A stretch of DNA of 64,000 nucleotides from Maea johnstoni (lineage: Eukaryota; Annelida; Polychaeta; Spionida; Magelonidae). The notes beneath the pieces were generated by a model. The model had not been told where the DNA came from, ran no database searches, and saw only the letters and a list, made by a program, of their open reading frames with translations. A program made the translations under genes and the position numbers. Shown piece by piece: positions 50,612 through 62,566 of the stretch (positions within the stretch are counted from its first letter, which is position 1; every line of letters starts with the position of its first letter). The stretch is taken from the NCBI GenBank assembly GCA_963942565.1, contig OZ012690.1, forward strand, positions 39,105,026-39,169,025, written 5' to 3'.

Positions 50612-50807
50612 GGCATTTTCAGAATTTTTCCTATTATCGTCACTTTTACTGTCATGTATCCGCTAAACCGTGACTAGCTAGTTCTAAGAGGTGGAGGAAA
50701 CCACCGCCTAACCACATGTCACTGGTAACTTTCTCCCACGATTTAAGCCGGACAGTGTTGAGAGCAATCAATGGCAATGCCTTAGACCGCTAGGCCATTA
50801 GGGCAGG
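50612..50807 (-). repeat. Stand-alone SINE related to the tRNA-array SINE
   Basis: On the minus strand the element starts CCTGCCCTAATGGCCTAG and has an A-box-like GGCCTAGCGGTCTAAGGC. It continues through GTTACCAGTGACATG and GGTTAGGCGGTGG and ends near AAAAGTGACGATAATAGG. It aligns from end to end with the SINE inside the L spacer (prototype 3465-3688), with indels and scattered substitutions. The B box is poorly kept. This copy proves the spacer segment is a dispersed element and not array-specific DNA. Confidence 0.7.
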
Positions 50808-51044
50808 TCATTCCATGGCTGTATAAAAATATACACCAACCAAGTCCTAATTACATTTGTGATAATAGGTGTGAAATTCATTTGGGAAATCATATGCAGG
50901 AGAAATTTTGATCAGAACTCAATCGATACCCCTTCTTCAAACATCAATCTTCTAAAAATAGTTATGAATGCAAACTTAATTTCAAATATCCAAGAAATCT
51001 TTATCCAGAGGACAATCGCTAAGGTCTCCAGTCATGCATGGGTT

Positions 51045-51127
51045 AACTACTGCGATTGTGGATATGGGAGGGATCTGTTTGACTGAGACTGAACGGGATT
51101 ACAGGATGTAAAGAAGGATATGGACAA
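51045..51127. repeat. Dispersed repeat, member B
   Basis: Partner of 50,438-50,516, in the same orientation, 0.6 kb away. Confidence 0.5.
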
Positions 51128-51493
51128 CAGGAACTCCTGTGCATGAAAATGGTGAATAAATAGGACATTTCCTTTAACATGTATACAACTCAGCTACGCC
51201 ACCGATTTGAACAAAGCGTATCTAAAAATAGAAACGGTATCATGCATGGGTTCTGATATTTGATGCGTGAATAATATTTTGTGTAGAATTGTGATATGGT
51301 TGCCGCACTTTATATATTGAGACATTTATCTTTTGTTTTGAATGTTTTTCATATGCATGGTATTCAAAGTGTTAATTCACTAGTGACGACCTGAAACGTG
51401 AGGCGGGTAGCCGTCGAAGTTACCTTCACATCCGAAACGACTGCCCGAGGCGTCATACGTTTTACACAGTAGGAGTTCACAATATCTTTACAA
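51128..51493 (+). other. Upstream region of the Yellow-like gene
   Basis: AT-rich, with TTTATATATTG near 51,310 as the only TATA-like sequence, about 180 bp before the start codon. The 5' leader cannot be delimited. Confidence 0.35.
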
Positions 51494-52861
51494 ATGGGAA
51501 TTGCGCAACTGTTCGTGCTTGGATACTTCCTGTCGCTAGCAGATTATTCCTGGAGTATTCGTGATCTAAACACAAATGTTAGTATTTTGTTCAGCTGGAA
51601 TAGAGTGGAATACGATTGGCCGACGCTGGCTGCCAGAGAAAGGGCGATATTCAGTGGAGACTTCATACCGGAAAACAATGTGATTTCGGGTATAAAATGG
51701 CACGTAGACGAACTTTACGTCACCGTTCCAAGATGGCGCAAGGGGATACCGTCTACTTTAAACAAGGTTATCAAAGTGAACGGAAAATCGGTACTGCGTC
51801 CTTTCCCAAGCTGGGAAATGAACGAATTAGGAAATTGCTCAGCATTGCAGTTCGTGCATAGTCTTGAGATCGATCCTATTAGGAAGTGGATGTGGATTGT
51901 TGACGTGGGGCGAACAAATATATTCCCCGTCGACCGCTCGCTGCAGTCGCAAAAATGCCCACCCAAATTGGTCATCCTGGATTTGGACACGTTGAAGATT
52001 GTTCGCACGTACATATTTACCGCGGACGTCGCAGCGCATGGCGCTAATTTCCTGAACGACATCGTAATAGACAGGGAAAACTATGCATACATTACCGACG
52101 CAGGGGGTTGGGATCATGGGGGTTTGGTTGTCTTCTCACTCAAAAAATATCGAGCTCACCGCTTTTCTCATAGGAGTATGAAAATTCAACACAATGCTAA
52201 AAAGTTTCGCATGTCTAATGGAAAAGACTATTTCCTCCCAACAACGCGAGGGGCTATTGCCTGTAGTGGTATAGCTATGGCGCCTGATTTTAGGAGTATA
52301 TATTTCAGCGCACTGGCGGGATATGATCTATTCGAAATACCCGTCCATATTGCCCGTCAGGAGGGCATAGATATCGAAATGCACGTGAAAAACGTAGGGA
52401 CCAAACTTTCCCAGAGCGATGGTATGTACTTCACCAAAAAGAATCTCTACTTTGGCGCGTTGACGATGGACGCAATATACATGTGGCCATATGCCGAGCA
52501 GCGCATGCGCTGTCTGACTGAAAATCCTAGACTAAATAATAGCGAGCGAAAGGTCATTCACTCTGCACGCGCAATGTCCTGGATCGACTCGTTTGCAATG
52601 GACGATAAAGGGTTTATGTACTTTACAACGAATCGGCTCCACGAGTATCTCAACGGCTCGACTGATGTGTCCGGCCAAAAAGGCGACAAATTTGTTATTT
52701 GGAAGGTGTATCTTGGGGAGAAATCCTACCTGGCGCCAGGGGGCGTAGCATGGGATAACTGTACTCACAAATCAAATGCTGTACCTGTCTATACTGCACA
52801 TACTTTCTATTCACCGAGTTTATTTCTATTCGTGATCATGTGTGTTTATAGCATACTGTGA
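51494..52861 (+). CDS. Yellow / major royal jelly protein (MRJP) family protein
   Basis: A 455-residue secreted or surface protein of the Yellow/MRJP family, a beta-propeller fold. Insect members act in cuticle pigmentation (some as dopachrome-conversion enzymes) or as royal jelly proteins; the role here is unknown. Residues 1-18 form a signal peptide, which supports this start although the -3 base is C. Family signatures: WMWIVDVGRTNIF (132-144), CPPKLVILDLD (155-165), FLNDIVID (186-193) with YITDAG (199-204), and GTKLSQSDGMYF (302-313) with NLYFGALTMDAIYMW (317-331). The MRJP domain covers roughly 130-410. N-glycosylation sequons occur at 28, 114, 348, 387 and 422. The last 15 residues are strongly hydrophobic and end the protein, as in a GPI-anchor signal. 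The whole protein is one exon, and an A-rich tract starts right after the stop, so a retrocopy is possible. Outside insects the family is patchy and is known in amphioxus. Confidence 0.9.
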   Translation: MGIAQLFVLGYFLSLADYSWSIRDLNTNVSILFSWNRVEYDWPTLAARERAIFSGDFIPENNVISGIKWHVDELYVTVPRWRKGIPSTLNKVIKVNGKSVLRPFPSWEMNELGNCSALQFVHSLEIDPIRKWMWIVDVGRTNIFPVDRSLQSQKCPPKLVILDLDTLKIVRTYIFTADVAAHGANFLNDIVIDRENYAYITDAGGWDHGGLVVFSLKKYRAHRFSHRSMKIQHNAKKFRMSNGKDYFLPTTRGAIACSGIAMAPDFRSIYFSALAGYDLFEIPVHIARQEGIDIEMHVKNVGTKLSQSDGMYFTKKNLYFGALTMDAIYMWPYAEQRMRCLTENPRLNNSERKVIHSARAMSWIDSFAMDDKGFMYFTTNRLHEYLNGSTDVSGQKGDKFVIWKVYLGEKSYLAPGGVAWDNCTHKSNAVPVYTAHTFYSPSLFLFVIMCVYSIL

Positions 52862-55291
<2,430 letters not shown>

Positions 55292-55424
55292 AGCCCCGGT
55301 CTCACAGACAAAAGTAACTTTTTTTGGACAAAAGTAACTTTTGTTGGACAAAAGTACTTCTGCCAACACACGTATGGATGTTACAAACGGCGCCCCATAT
55401 TCTTCATGGAATGTGACCGGGTCT
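55292..55424. mobile_element. Small MITE with TTA duplication, Harbinger-like
   Basis: The ends AGCCCCGGTC and, in reverse complement, AGACCCGGTC match at 9 of 10 positions. TTA flanks both sides (55,289-55,291 and 55,425-55,427), as in PIF/Harbinger insertions. The element is 133 bp and contains about three copies of a 20-bp repeat (GGACAAAAGTAACTTTTGTT) at 55,307-55,364. The repeats are short, so chance cannot be excluded. Confidence 0.5.
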
Positions 55425-55645
55425 TTATCAAACTATTTGGATACTAGTATGTGTCAGACCCTGCGAACAATATAGATGAATGGGTTAAACCCCCTCTTTG
55501 TTGTTTAGAAAACTCACGTGTTTCTGGCAAGGTTTCATTCTATGACAAAGTTGGACATTATTCATCAAATAGAGTTAGTACATAATAAGGGTGATGCTAA
55601 CCCCAGTAGGGACAACTTTCAATCAGGGCTTTAACAAAATGCTTA

Positions 55646-55651
55646 TTTATT
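55646..55651 (-). promoter_or_regulatory. Poly(A) signal of the SMPD3-like gene
   Basis: AATAAA on the minus strand, 27 bp past the stop codon. The 3' UTR would be very short. Confidence 0.6.
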
Positions 55652-55678
55652 ATCATATTTTGTTCATGTGAAACAGGC

Positions 55679-57139
55679 TCAGAAGGTAGTTTGGAGTGTG
55701 AGACATATAGGTATGTGGTCTGTCATTCCTGCCAGCTGGGTGACAAACCTGTACTCTGTCGCCTGCACGCCGTCACACTCTCTGAAGATAAGGAGATCTA
55801 TTCGTCTCTTCCCGCCAACAGGACTGAGGATCGTCTGCCCAGTCTTCGCGTCCACGGACGGCATGAGGTAGTGCATGCCATCCGAGGCCTCATCGAGGTC
55901 GGCGTCGTAGATGAAGTATTGTCTCCGGTAGGGGTCGCGGAGAGCGTCCTGCAGACCCCCCGGGGTGGAGATTGTGGGGTCGTGTAAACTGAGATAGCGG
56001 TGTTCTGTACCGATGGTCCAGTCATGGTCCAGACCTGGTTGGACCCGACAGATATCAAGATAATCGTTGAACAGAGGGTGGTTGTACTCAGCCTTATCCA
56101 CTGGCGACATGTTATCCAGGTTAAAATCCCCGCCCACTATATCAAACGCGACTTGCTCTGTATGTTTTAGAGTTGACTCTCTGAACTCTTTGCATTTCCT
56201 GTGTATGAGATCTAACTGGTCATACTGGACCGTATCCGTCCCCTTGTAGGCCTGCAGGTGGGTATTCGCAAGATATCCCACTAGCTCCCCCCCTCTCTCA
56301 TCGCACCGGCCTAGGGACACCTTGACATTGAGACAGCCCTTGGCGATAATCTTATGTAGGTAGACGCTTCGCGGAAAGGCTTCAAAACTGGCATCCACTA
56401 TCGGATACCTACTGGCAACCAGCAAGCCGCTGTTCAACAAGAAAACATTAGATCGCAACGAGTCGTAGGTGGCATTGTAAATGGTGTATGGGTAAATCTT
56501 GTGAAGTTCCTCCACCAATGCTTCGCTGCATGTCTTATCGAACGCTTCTTGTATGAGCAGAAAGTCCACGAGTGGGAAAGTGGTTGTTATGTCGTGTTTT
56601 AGTGTCGTACCTGATGCACATGCAGTCTGTTTGTTACTGCTATCGTTAGAGTGTCCACTGTGATTTGTCCCCAGATCATGATCTTTGTCTCTTTGACCCT
56701 GAACAATACTATTTCCAATCGCTCGGGCTCTCCTTTTGTTGCCGGAGATATTCTCCATTTTAGCAGCAAACTCCGGCAAGAGACACACATTGCTGGTAAC
56801 GAAAGTGTACATTCTCTTACGACATGACACTCGCTGAGACGGCTTTGTCCTAACGGAATACTCGAATCGTTGTCTTCTGGTGATGCTAACGGCGAACCAT
56901 AGGATAAATCCTAAAGTAGTCAGAGGCGCCAGCACTACTAGTGCTAGAACACAGAGCAGGGGGAAAACGACGCGAGACCAAAGCCGAGTCCAGCCACGAG
57001 TTTCGTCGTCTTCGCATGTCGTGTGGGCGAAACAGCACAATAGGACGTCCGTGGTGCAATATGCTGGCCTCATAAGATTCCGTCCTGCACGGTCCACGAA
57101 TGATAAAACATAATGTGGGAAAGGGTCCTGATACAGCAT
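55679..57139 (-). CDS. Neutral sphingomyelinase of the SMPD3 (nSMase2) type
   Basis: A 486-residue membrane-bound phosphodiesterase that cleaves sphingomyelin to ceramide and phosphocholine on the inner leaflet of Golgi and plasma membrane. It belongs to the DNase I-like exo/endonuclease/phosphatase superfamily. The N terminus MLYQDPFP resembles human SMPD3 MVLYTTPFP; a hydrophobic segment spans 57-86. Catalytic landmarks: TSNVCLLPE (115-123), LLIQEAFDK (194-202) with the metal-binding Glu198 and the DK pair, NTHLQA (292-297), GGDFNLDN (336-343), KRRIDLL (444-450) and LAGMTDHIP (469-477) with the terminal Asp-His. The start codon has A at -3. Human SMPD3 is 655 residues; the difference lies mostly in the linker between the first two motifs, here about 75 residues. 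It is uninterrupted in one exon, unlike vertebrate SMPD3, so it may be a retrocopy or a lineage that lost introns. All key residues are kept, so I expect activity. Confidence 0.92.
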   Translation of the reverse strand: MLYQDPFPHYVLSFVDRAGRNLMRPAYCTTDVLLCCFAHTTCEDDETRGWTRLWSRVVFPLLCVLALVVLAPLTTLGFILWFAVSITRRQRFEYSVRTKPSQRVSCRKRMYTFVTSNVCLLPEFAAKMENISGNKRRARAIGNSIVQGQRDKDHDLGTNHSGHSNDSSNKQTACASGTTLKHDITTTFPLVDFLLIQEAFDKTCSEALVEELHKIYPYTIYNATYDSLRSNVFLLNSGLLVASRYPIVDASFEAFPRSVYLHKIIAKGCLNVKVSLGRCDERGGELVGYLANTHLQAYKGTDTVQYDQLDLIHRKCKEFRESTLKHTEQVAFDIVGGDFNLDNMSPVDKAEYNHPLFNDYLDICRVQPGLDHDWTIGTEHRYLSLHDPTISTPGGLQDALRDPYRRQYFIYDADLDEASDGMHYLMPSVDAKTGQTILSPVGGKRRIDLLIFRECDGVQATEYRFVTQLAGMTDHIPICLTLQTTF

Positions 57140-57638
57140 GGTGTATTTGTGTATCCTGAATGACTACGTATCCCTTTACCGATACGGTCAATAAACATAC
57201 AGTACAATTCGGTACGATACGATGTGTCTCAAAATGCACAATCTTCCTTATAATGTTCTGACCCTGTTCTCGGTGCTCTAAGGAAGTGCAATGGAGATCA
57301 TGTCGTATAGAGCTGACCTTAGACCTTTTGGAGTGAGTGACGAAACGAGTGCTCTATGCCAGTAGACTATCTAGTCATGTCATAATGACCTGGTAGATAT
57401 ACAGACGTGCAAATATGTCTCGCTAGGCCGGAAACACATATAACTGTTTAACCACTGTAAACCCAAAACAGTATGTTTAAACTCCGTCTCATACGTCTGA
57501 AAATTATTACTTTACTTATACCCACTTAAACCACAGTATTATCCTCATCCTGTATTGTCATTTTCTCATATACTTCATGTATTAATTCTTGTTAATGTAA
57601 GCGTATTTTTCATGTTGTAAGACATGACCAATAAATAA

Positions 57639-57639
<1 letters not shown>
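57140..57639 (-). other. Upstream region of the SMPD3-like gene
   Basis: No clear TATA box. The end (57,560-57,639), with AATAAATAAA directly before the CTA repeat, looks like the 3' tail of a LINE or SINE on the plus strand, which I cannot name. Confidence 0.4.
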
Positions 57640-57685
<46 letters not shown>

Positions 57686-57689
57686 AATA

Positions 57690-57745
<56 letters not shown>

Positions 57746-57749
57746 AATA

Positions 57750-57788
<39 letters not shown>

Positions 57789-57807
57789 GCTGCCGCCGCC
57801 ACCACCC

Positions 57808-57848
<41 letters not shown>
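57640..57848. repeat. (CTA)n microsatellite, interrupted
   Basis: Runs of CTA broken by two ACAATAA interruptions at equal spacing and by a CCACCACCGCTGCCGCC segment near 57,780-57,808. The poly-valine frame on the minus strand is an artefact. Confidence 0.97.
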
Positions 57849-57849
<1 letters not shown>

Positions 57850-58304
57850 TATCACAGAACATGAACTCTCTATTAGTGTGTGTGTTGTTTGTTTCCATCC
57901 ATATTATAAAAGTATACACCGAGTAGAAATATCATTATCATTAGCATTTGAACAAAGGGGTCGTCTGGAGCATGAAGGGGTTAACATGTCTACATCAGAT
58001 AGCTATCACCACGCTTAATCCTTTCTTCAAACACGTTTCCGTTTCGCGCATGCGCAGAGAGAGTCTACCAATGTGCGTGGGAGCGACATAGCATTCTGTT
58101 CTGATTATATCGCGTCTTAGGCTATCTAAAGCTAGACATAGGTGTCCGGATAGGTGTTCGGAAACTCCCCCACCCCCAACATTTCTCCTTCTACCCACCA
58201 ACGCGTTTTTTGTCTAAAGAAACTTGATGCAAAACAGAGACAAACACATAGAAAGATGAAACCTAAATAAAGGCTTGATCGGTATTGATAATTTTCATTA
58301 AAAA
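57849..58304. other. Intergenic with an NRF-1-like site
   Basis: No gene seen. CGCGCATGCGCA at 58,045-58,056 is a full match to the NRF-1 consensus YGCGCAYGCGCR and might mark an unannotated promoter. Confidence 0.4.
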
Positions 58305-58534
58305 TATGATTGATTGATTGATTTTATTTAGGTATAAAAATGTACATGTACAATACAAGGTAAAACAATATAAATACAGTGTCAAAGGTTATACATGGCA
58401 TAAATATACCTCGGATAGCACTTTAAGTGTCCTGCACTTATTTCCAAAGTGGTCTGGACATGATATATCACAGGCAAGATTGACACATATCACAGAAATG
58501 TCTATTTGGCAACAATGGCTTACCATATCACAGT

Positions 58535-59821
58535 TTAATATAAATAGATGGCTTCTTCCTCATTTGCAACGCACTCCATAAAATAGTTCTTTACTTCTAG
58601 TTTAAAATTCTCTTTTGTTATGCATTGTTTGATATGGCCAGGTAAATTGTTCCAGTTTTTGGCTCCGACAAATGAGAAAGAATATCTCCCAGCCGAGTTT
58701 ACTCCAGGAACAATAACATTGTGGCTGCTCCCTCTTGTATGATAGTGATGATTATTTTGAACACGCTCAAACCGTTCAGAGAGATATGATGGAGCAGTGT
58801 TATTAAAAATTTTGAACATATGGTTTACATTTAATTGCTGGACCCTTTTCTCTACAGGCAACCAAATGACAATCTTGAATTCATTGTAACCAACATGAGA
58901 TCTCGGATGTAGTCCTAAAACATATCTTATCATTTTATTTTGGCAAATCTGTAATCGTTGCTTCAATTTCAACTTAAGACCACCATACCAGGCACTGCAA
59001 GCATAGTCAAAATGACATTGAATAAGAGCCATGGCAAGGCTACGTCTGGTGGTAAAGTCAAAATAGTTAGCCTTACGATAAAGAAATTTTAACCTAGAGT
59101 TACATTTACTTATAACTGAATTTGCAGTGGTTTCACCTGACAGGGTCTGGTCTAGTTTTATGCCTAGGTAATTCACATTAGGTTTGCTATCAATTTTGAC
59201 CCCATTATAGACCACATTTAGCTCATTCTTCTTCTTTAGTTTCTTTTGTGAGCCAAAAATGATAGATTCAGTTTTCCTGAGATGTAAGGATAGTTTGTTA
59301 TCTACAAGCCAATCACTAACATTTTGTAACTCATGCGAGAGTGTATTTTCAATATCCTGGACATTCTTTCCAGAGACTAAAAGACAAGAATCATCCGCAT
59401 ATAAAAGAAGTTTACAATTGACAGCCTTCTGCATGTCATTAACATAGATTAAGAAAAGGAGCGGCCCGAGAATGGACCCTTGAGGTACCCCACATGTGAC
59501 ATTCCTGGTCTCAGACCTGGTGCCTTCCACTTCAACCAGCTGGCTACATTGAGTTAAATAAGATTTAAACCAATTAACCGAAGTTACATTAAGACCTATC
59601 GCAGAGAGTTTTGACAGGAGAATATTATGATCGACTGTATCAAATGCTTTTTGCAGGTCCAGTAAAACTAACCCAGTGAGTTCACCTTTGTCAATTTTAC
59701 ATCGAATATAATCTGTAAGAAATGCAAGTGTGGTATCAGTGGAGAAACCAGGTCGGAAGCCTGATTGTAATTCATAGAGTAAGTTATTTTTATTTAAAAA
59801 TAATTCAATTTGGTTATACAC
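58535..59821 (-). CDS. LINE coding part 3: reverse transcriptase core and C-terminal domain
   Basis: 428 residues. Palm-domain motifs: SGFRPGFSTDT (20-30), LDLQKAFDTVDH (54-65), GVPQGSILGPLLFLIYVND (111-129) and the catalytic YADD (141-144). A conserved C-terminal region follows (RYVLGLHPRS, YHTRGSSHNVIVP, RYSFSFVGAKNWNNLP), typical of CR1/L2 elements. The active site is intact, but it is out of frame with part 2. Confidence 0.9.
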   Translation of the reverse strand: MYNQIELFLNKNNLLYELQSGFRPGFSTDTTLAFLTDYIRCKIDKGELTGLVLLDLQKAFDTVDHNILLSKLSAIGLNVTSVNWFKSYLTQCSQLVEVEGTRSETRNVTCGVPQGSILGPLLFLIYVNDMQKAVNCKLLLYADDSCLLVSGKNVQDIENTLSHELQNVSDWLVDNKLSLHLRKTESIIFGSQKKLKKKNELNVVYNGVKIDSKPNVNYLGIKLDQTLSGETTANSVISKCNSRLKFLYRKANYFDFTTRRSLAMALIQCHFDYACSAWYGGLKLKLKQRLQICQNKMIRYVLGLHPRSHVGYNEFKIVIWLPVEKRVQQLNVNHMFKIFNNTAPSYLSERFERVQNNHHYHTRGSSHNVIVPGVNSAGRYSFSFVGAKNWNNLPGHIKQCITKENFKLEVKNYFMECVANEEEAIYLY

Positions 59822-59850
59822 CGCCCTCTCTAGAACTTTTGAGATGCAAC

Positions 59851-61125
59851 TTAGTATAGATAGTTAGATACTGGCCTGTAGTTACCAGTGTCAGTCTTAC
59901 TGTTCTTTTTGTGGAGTGGTACCACTCTAGCTGACTTCATGTCCTCAGGTACAGTGCCTGAGGAGATGGATAGATTTATAATGTGCGTCAGCGGATTGGC
60001 AATGATACTTGCCCCATCTCTAAGGAAACGGGCAGGTATATTATCCAAACCTGTGGCCTTGTCTCTACCCAGTCCTCTCAAAAGTCCTAGAGTCTCATTC
60101 TCTGTCAAATTTTGCAGCTCAAAAGAGTTCAAAATAGCACCTTTGTCAGCATAGAATGAATAATAAAAAGCACTAGAAAACCTTCCGAGAGCCTTCGGCA
60201 ATTTTGTGACCAATTTAGATGCTACTGTGGAGAAAAATTCATTAAACTTCTCAGCAACAGTGAATTTATCAAAATTGATAGAGCCATTTATATCAAGTCC
60301 AATTGCCGATGATTGAGTTTTGTTGCTCTTGGATGGCACCCCTAGGCCACCTAAAATTTTCCAAAGCTTCTTGGGTGAGTTTTTATTCACTTCCAATTCA
60401 TGTTTATAAAAGTACAGTTTTGCTTTTTTAACAAGTGTTTGCACCTTGTTCCTGAGTCTTTTAAAATCATCAAAAACACTTTGAATTTTGGTTTTCTTGA
60501 AGGCTGATAGAGTTTTGTCTCTTTCTTTAATAGTCTCAAGTATTTCATTTGTCAGCCATGGTTCAGATCGCTGTTTTAGTCTGACCTCCTTCTTAGGCGA
60601 CAAGGTGTCAACACAATTTAAGAATAAGTCTTTAAAATTTTGAAATGCCCGATTAACATCATTACAAGAGAACACAGACGACCAGTCTAAGCGTGACAAC
60701 ATAGTGTAGAACTCGGCAGAAGAATAGTTTTTCATGTTTCTAATAACTGACACCTTGTCTCCAGATGTTTGAGACTTGGAGATCTTCCGGGTACAGTATT
60801 TGCCAAAATGGTCACTTAGTCCCAGTTCGATAACACCCGATTGAGAGATCTTATCAAGGTCTGACACAAATATGAGGTCAATGATGCTTTTACAGGTCGC
60901 TGTAACCCTAGTAGCTGTAGTAATGAGCTGCTGTAGGTTAAACATATTCATAAAACCATTCATAGATACATATAGGGGTGAACTTTTTAAGATTGGGTTT
61001 TTTAAGAAATTGGTGTTAAAATCCCCTAGTATCATAACTTCAAGTTCAAAGAAACGTTCAGTGTTTGAACAAATGTTTTCAAGCTTTTCGTAAAAATCCA
61101 TTTGCTTAGGTGGCCGGTAGCACAC
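59851..61125 (-). CDS. LINE coding part 2: endonuclease end and start of reverse transcriptase
   Basis: 424 residues beginning at CYRPP, in a frame shifted by one inserted base relative to part 1. ILGDFNTNF (32-40) and GLSDHF (102-107) are the endonuclease Asp/Asn and Asp-His motifs. A linker of about 200 residues leads to the first reverse-transcriptase blocks, RDKATGLDNIPARFL and VPLHKK...NYRPVS, at the C terminus. The Met start is not a true initiation site. Confidence 0.88.
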   Translation of the reverse strand: MCYRPPKQMDFYEKLENICSNTERFFELEVMILGDFNTNFLKNPILKSSPLYVSMNGFMNMFNLQQLITTATRVTATCKSIIDLIFVSDLDKISQSGVIELGLSDHFGKYCTRKISKSQTSGDKVSVIRNMKNYSSAEFYTMLSRLDWSSVFSCNDVNRAFQNFKDLFLNCVDTLSPKKEVRLKQRSEPWLTNEILETIKERDKTLSAFKKTKIQSVFDDFKRLRNKVQTLVKKAKLYFYKHELEVNKNSPKKLWKILGGLGVPSKSNKTQSSAIGLDINGSINFDKFTVAEKFNEFFSTVASKLVTKLPKALGRFSSAFYYSFYADKGAILNSFELQNLTENETLGLLRGLGRDKATGLDNIPARFLRDGASIIANPLTHIINLSISSGTVPEDMKSARVVPLHKKNSKTDTGNYRPVSNYLY

Positions 61126-62566
61126 CCCTACTAAAAATAGGCTTTGATTTTGGAAGAAGAATCTCTATCCATACCGATTCAATGTAATCATTTCCTAAGT
61201 CGGGCCTTGTATTGAATGCAATATCACATCTAACAAAAACACAAACACCACCTCCATCACGATTTCTATCATTCCTGTAACAAACATAATTCGGTAAAGA
61301 AATTCCACTCTCAGAGATGCTGTTATCACACCATGTTTCAGTGAGACCCAAAATTGCCGGTTTGTTACATCTTACAAACTCTCTTAATTGATCTATTTTT
61401 GGTAAAATACTTCTGATATTGAGATGAACAAAATGCAAGCCACGCTTTTTGAAACATTCAAACGATAGAGAATACATTGTGGATTCACTATTACAGTTCA
61501 TAGATTCGGGACTAGCATCATCGAAAGTCTGTGAGTAGTCCTTGGGACAACATATATTACAGTCCGTTGAGTTATCATGGGTGCAATTGCCACTGAAGTC
61601 AAGTTCTGGGAAAACTGTAAAGGGGAAGTTGTCAGTTAAGCATTCCTTACAGAAAAAGGGTGGGGTGTTTTCATTGTTTGCATTGGAATTGACCATCTTA
61701 GTATAAAGAATTTTAGATATCCCAGCGCATTTAATGTGAATCCACCTGCAACACGACTCACAGCAAACAGCTTTGCTGTTTTTGCGTACTTCTTTGTAGC
61801 AGTCAAGACAGGGAAATTTCACATGTTTAACGCCATTCAATGCGTTTTGATTAGGAGCGTCTGTTTGTACATAGTCAGAAGTTGAGGAGATTGGAAGAGA
61901 GTCAACCTGACCCGCACAAGTTGTAGTATTGGTACAGTCATTATCCAGTGTTTGCTCAGGTTGACACATTTCAGGATAGTCAGGAAAAGTAGAATCAGAA
62001 GTTGGAGAATATGACACAAAAGATTGCTTTTGGCATCCGTTGCAGTAATAAGTAGTCGATTGGTTTCTTGAATTTGCCTCCACCATTTCATCATACTGAA
62101 GACGAGAGATTCCTGCGCATTTGATGTGGATCCAGTTGGAGTAAGACTCACAACAAACAGCTTTGCTGTTGCTACGAACTCCTTTGGCACAGTCAATACA
62201 AGGAAACTTGGGAGGGCCAGGGCACGGATGGATGTCCCCTGACAGGAGTAAGCTTATGAATATAAATGTTAATGATGATCTCTCCCTTTCATATGTAGAT
62301 AATCTTTTCTCTGCTTTATTATGATGTGTGAGTCCCAGCAGTGAGAATAATATATCATCACTTTCACGTAGACTTGAGTTGCTAACGTTGTTACAAAGTA
62401 GAATACTGTCTATCTGGTGGGAGGGTACACTATAGAAGCTCAATAACGATGTTGATAAATTAATATTTGGAGCCTGGTAATTGAGTGACATAAAAAGAGC
62501 CACCATGCTAGACACCACTGTGAGAATGGTGTGATAAGCTGTTGCAGTTCTCATTGTCCCCCACAT
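61106..62566 (-). CDS. LINE coding part 1: 2A-like motif, PHD fingers, start of endonuclease
   Basis: 486 residues. A hydrophobic N terminus (about 12-30 and 97-109) leads into LLLSGDIHPCPGP (106-118). Related LINEs carry a 2A-like ending NPGP here that causes ribosome skipping; this copy has Cys at the Asn position. Two Cys4-His-Cys3-type fingers span about 123-178 and 253-309 and are clear duplicates (both have SNSKAVCCES or KNSKAVCCES, then WIHIKCAGIS). The endonuclease starts at HLNIRSI (381-387), with the catalytic Glu in LTETW (408-412). The frame ends where it shifts into part 2. Confidence 0.88.
   Translation of the reverse strand: MWGTMRTATAYHTILTVVSSMVALFMSLNYQAPNINLSTSLLSFYSVPSHQIDSILLCNNVSNSSLRESDDILFSLLGLTHHNKAEKRLSTYERERSSLTFIFISLLLSGDIHPCPGPPKFPCIDCAKGVRSNSKAVCCESYSNWIHIKCAGISRLQYDEMVEANSRNQSTTYYCNGCQKQSFVSYSPTSDSTFPDYPEMCQPEQTLDNDCTNTTTCAGQVDSLPISSTSDYVQTDAPNQNALNGVKHVKFPCLDCYKEVRKNSKAVCCESCCRWIHIKCAGISKILYTKMVNSNANNENTPPFFCKECLTDNFPFTVFPELDFSGNCTHDNSTDCNICCPKDYSQTFDDASPESMNCNSESTMYSLSFECFKKRGLHFVHLNIRSILPKIDQLREFVRCNKPAILGLTETWCDNSISESGISLPNYVCYRNDRNRDGGGVCVFVRCDIAFNTRPDLGNDYIESVWIEILLPKSKPIFSRGVLPAT

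Noticed and set aside
50353-50655. 100-residue minus-strand frame
   Set aside because: It starts inside the 3' end of the SINE and runs through a dispersed repeat; no domain.
51616-52768. Smaller frames overlapping the Yellow-like gene
   Set aside because: Other-frame shadows of a gene with strong family matches.
57575-57919. Poly-valine protein on the minus strand
   Set aside because: Translation of the (CTA)n microsatellite.
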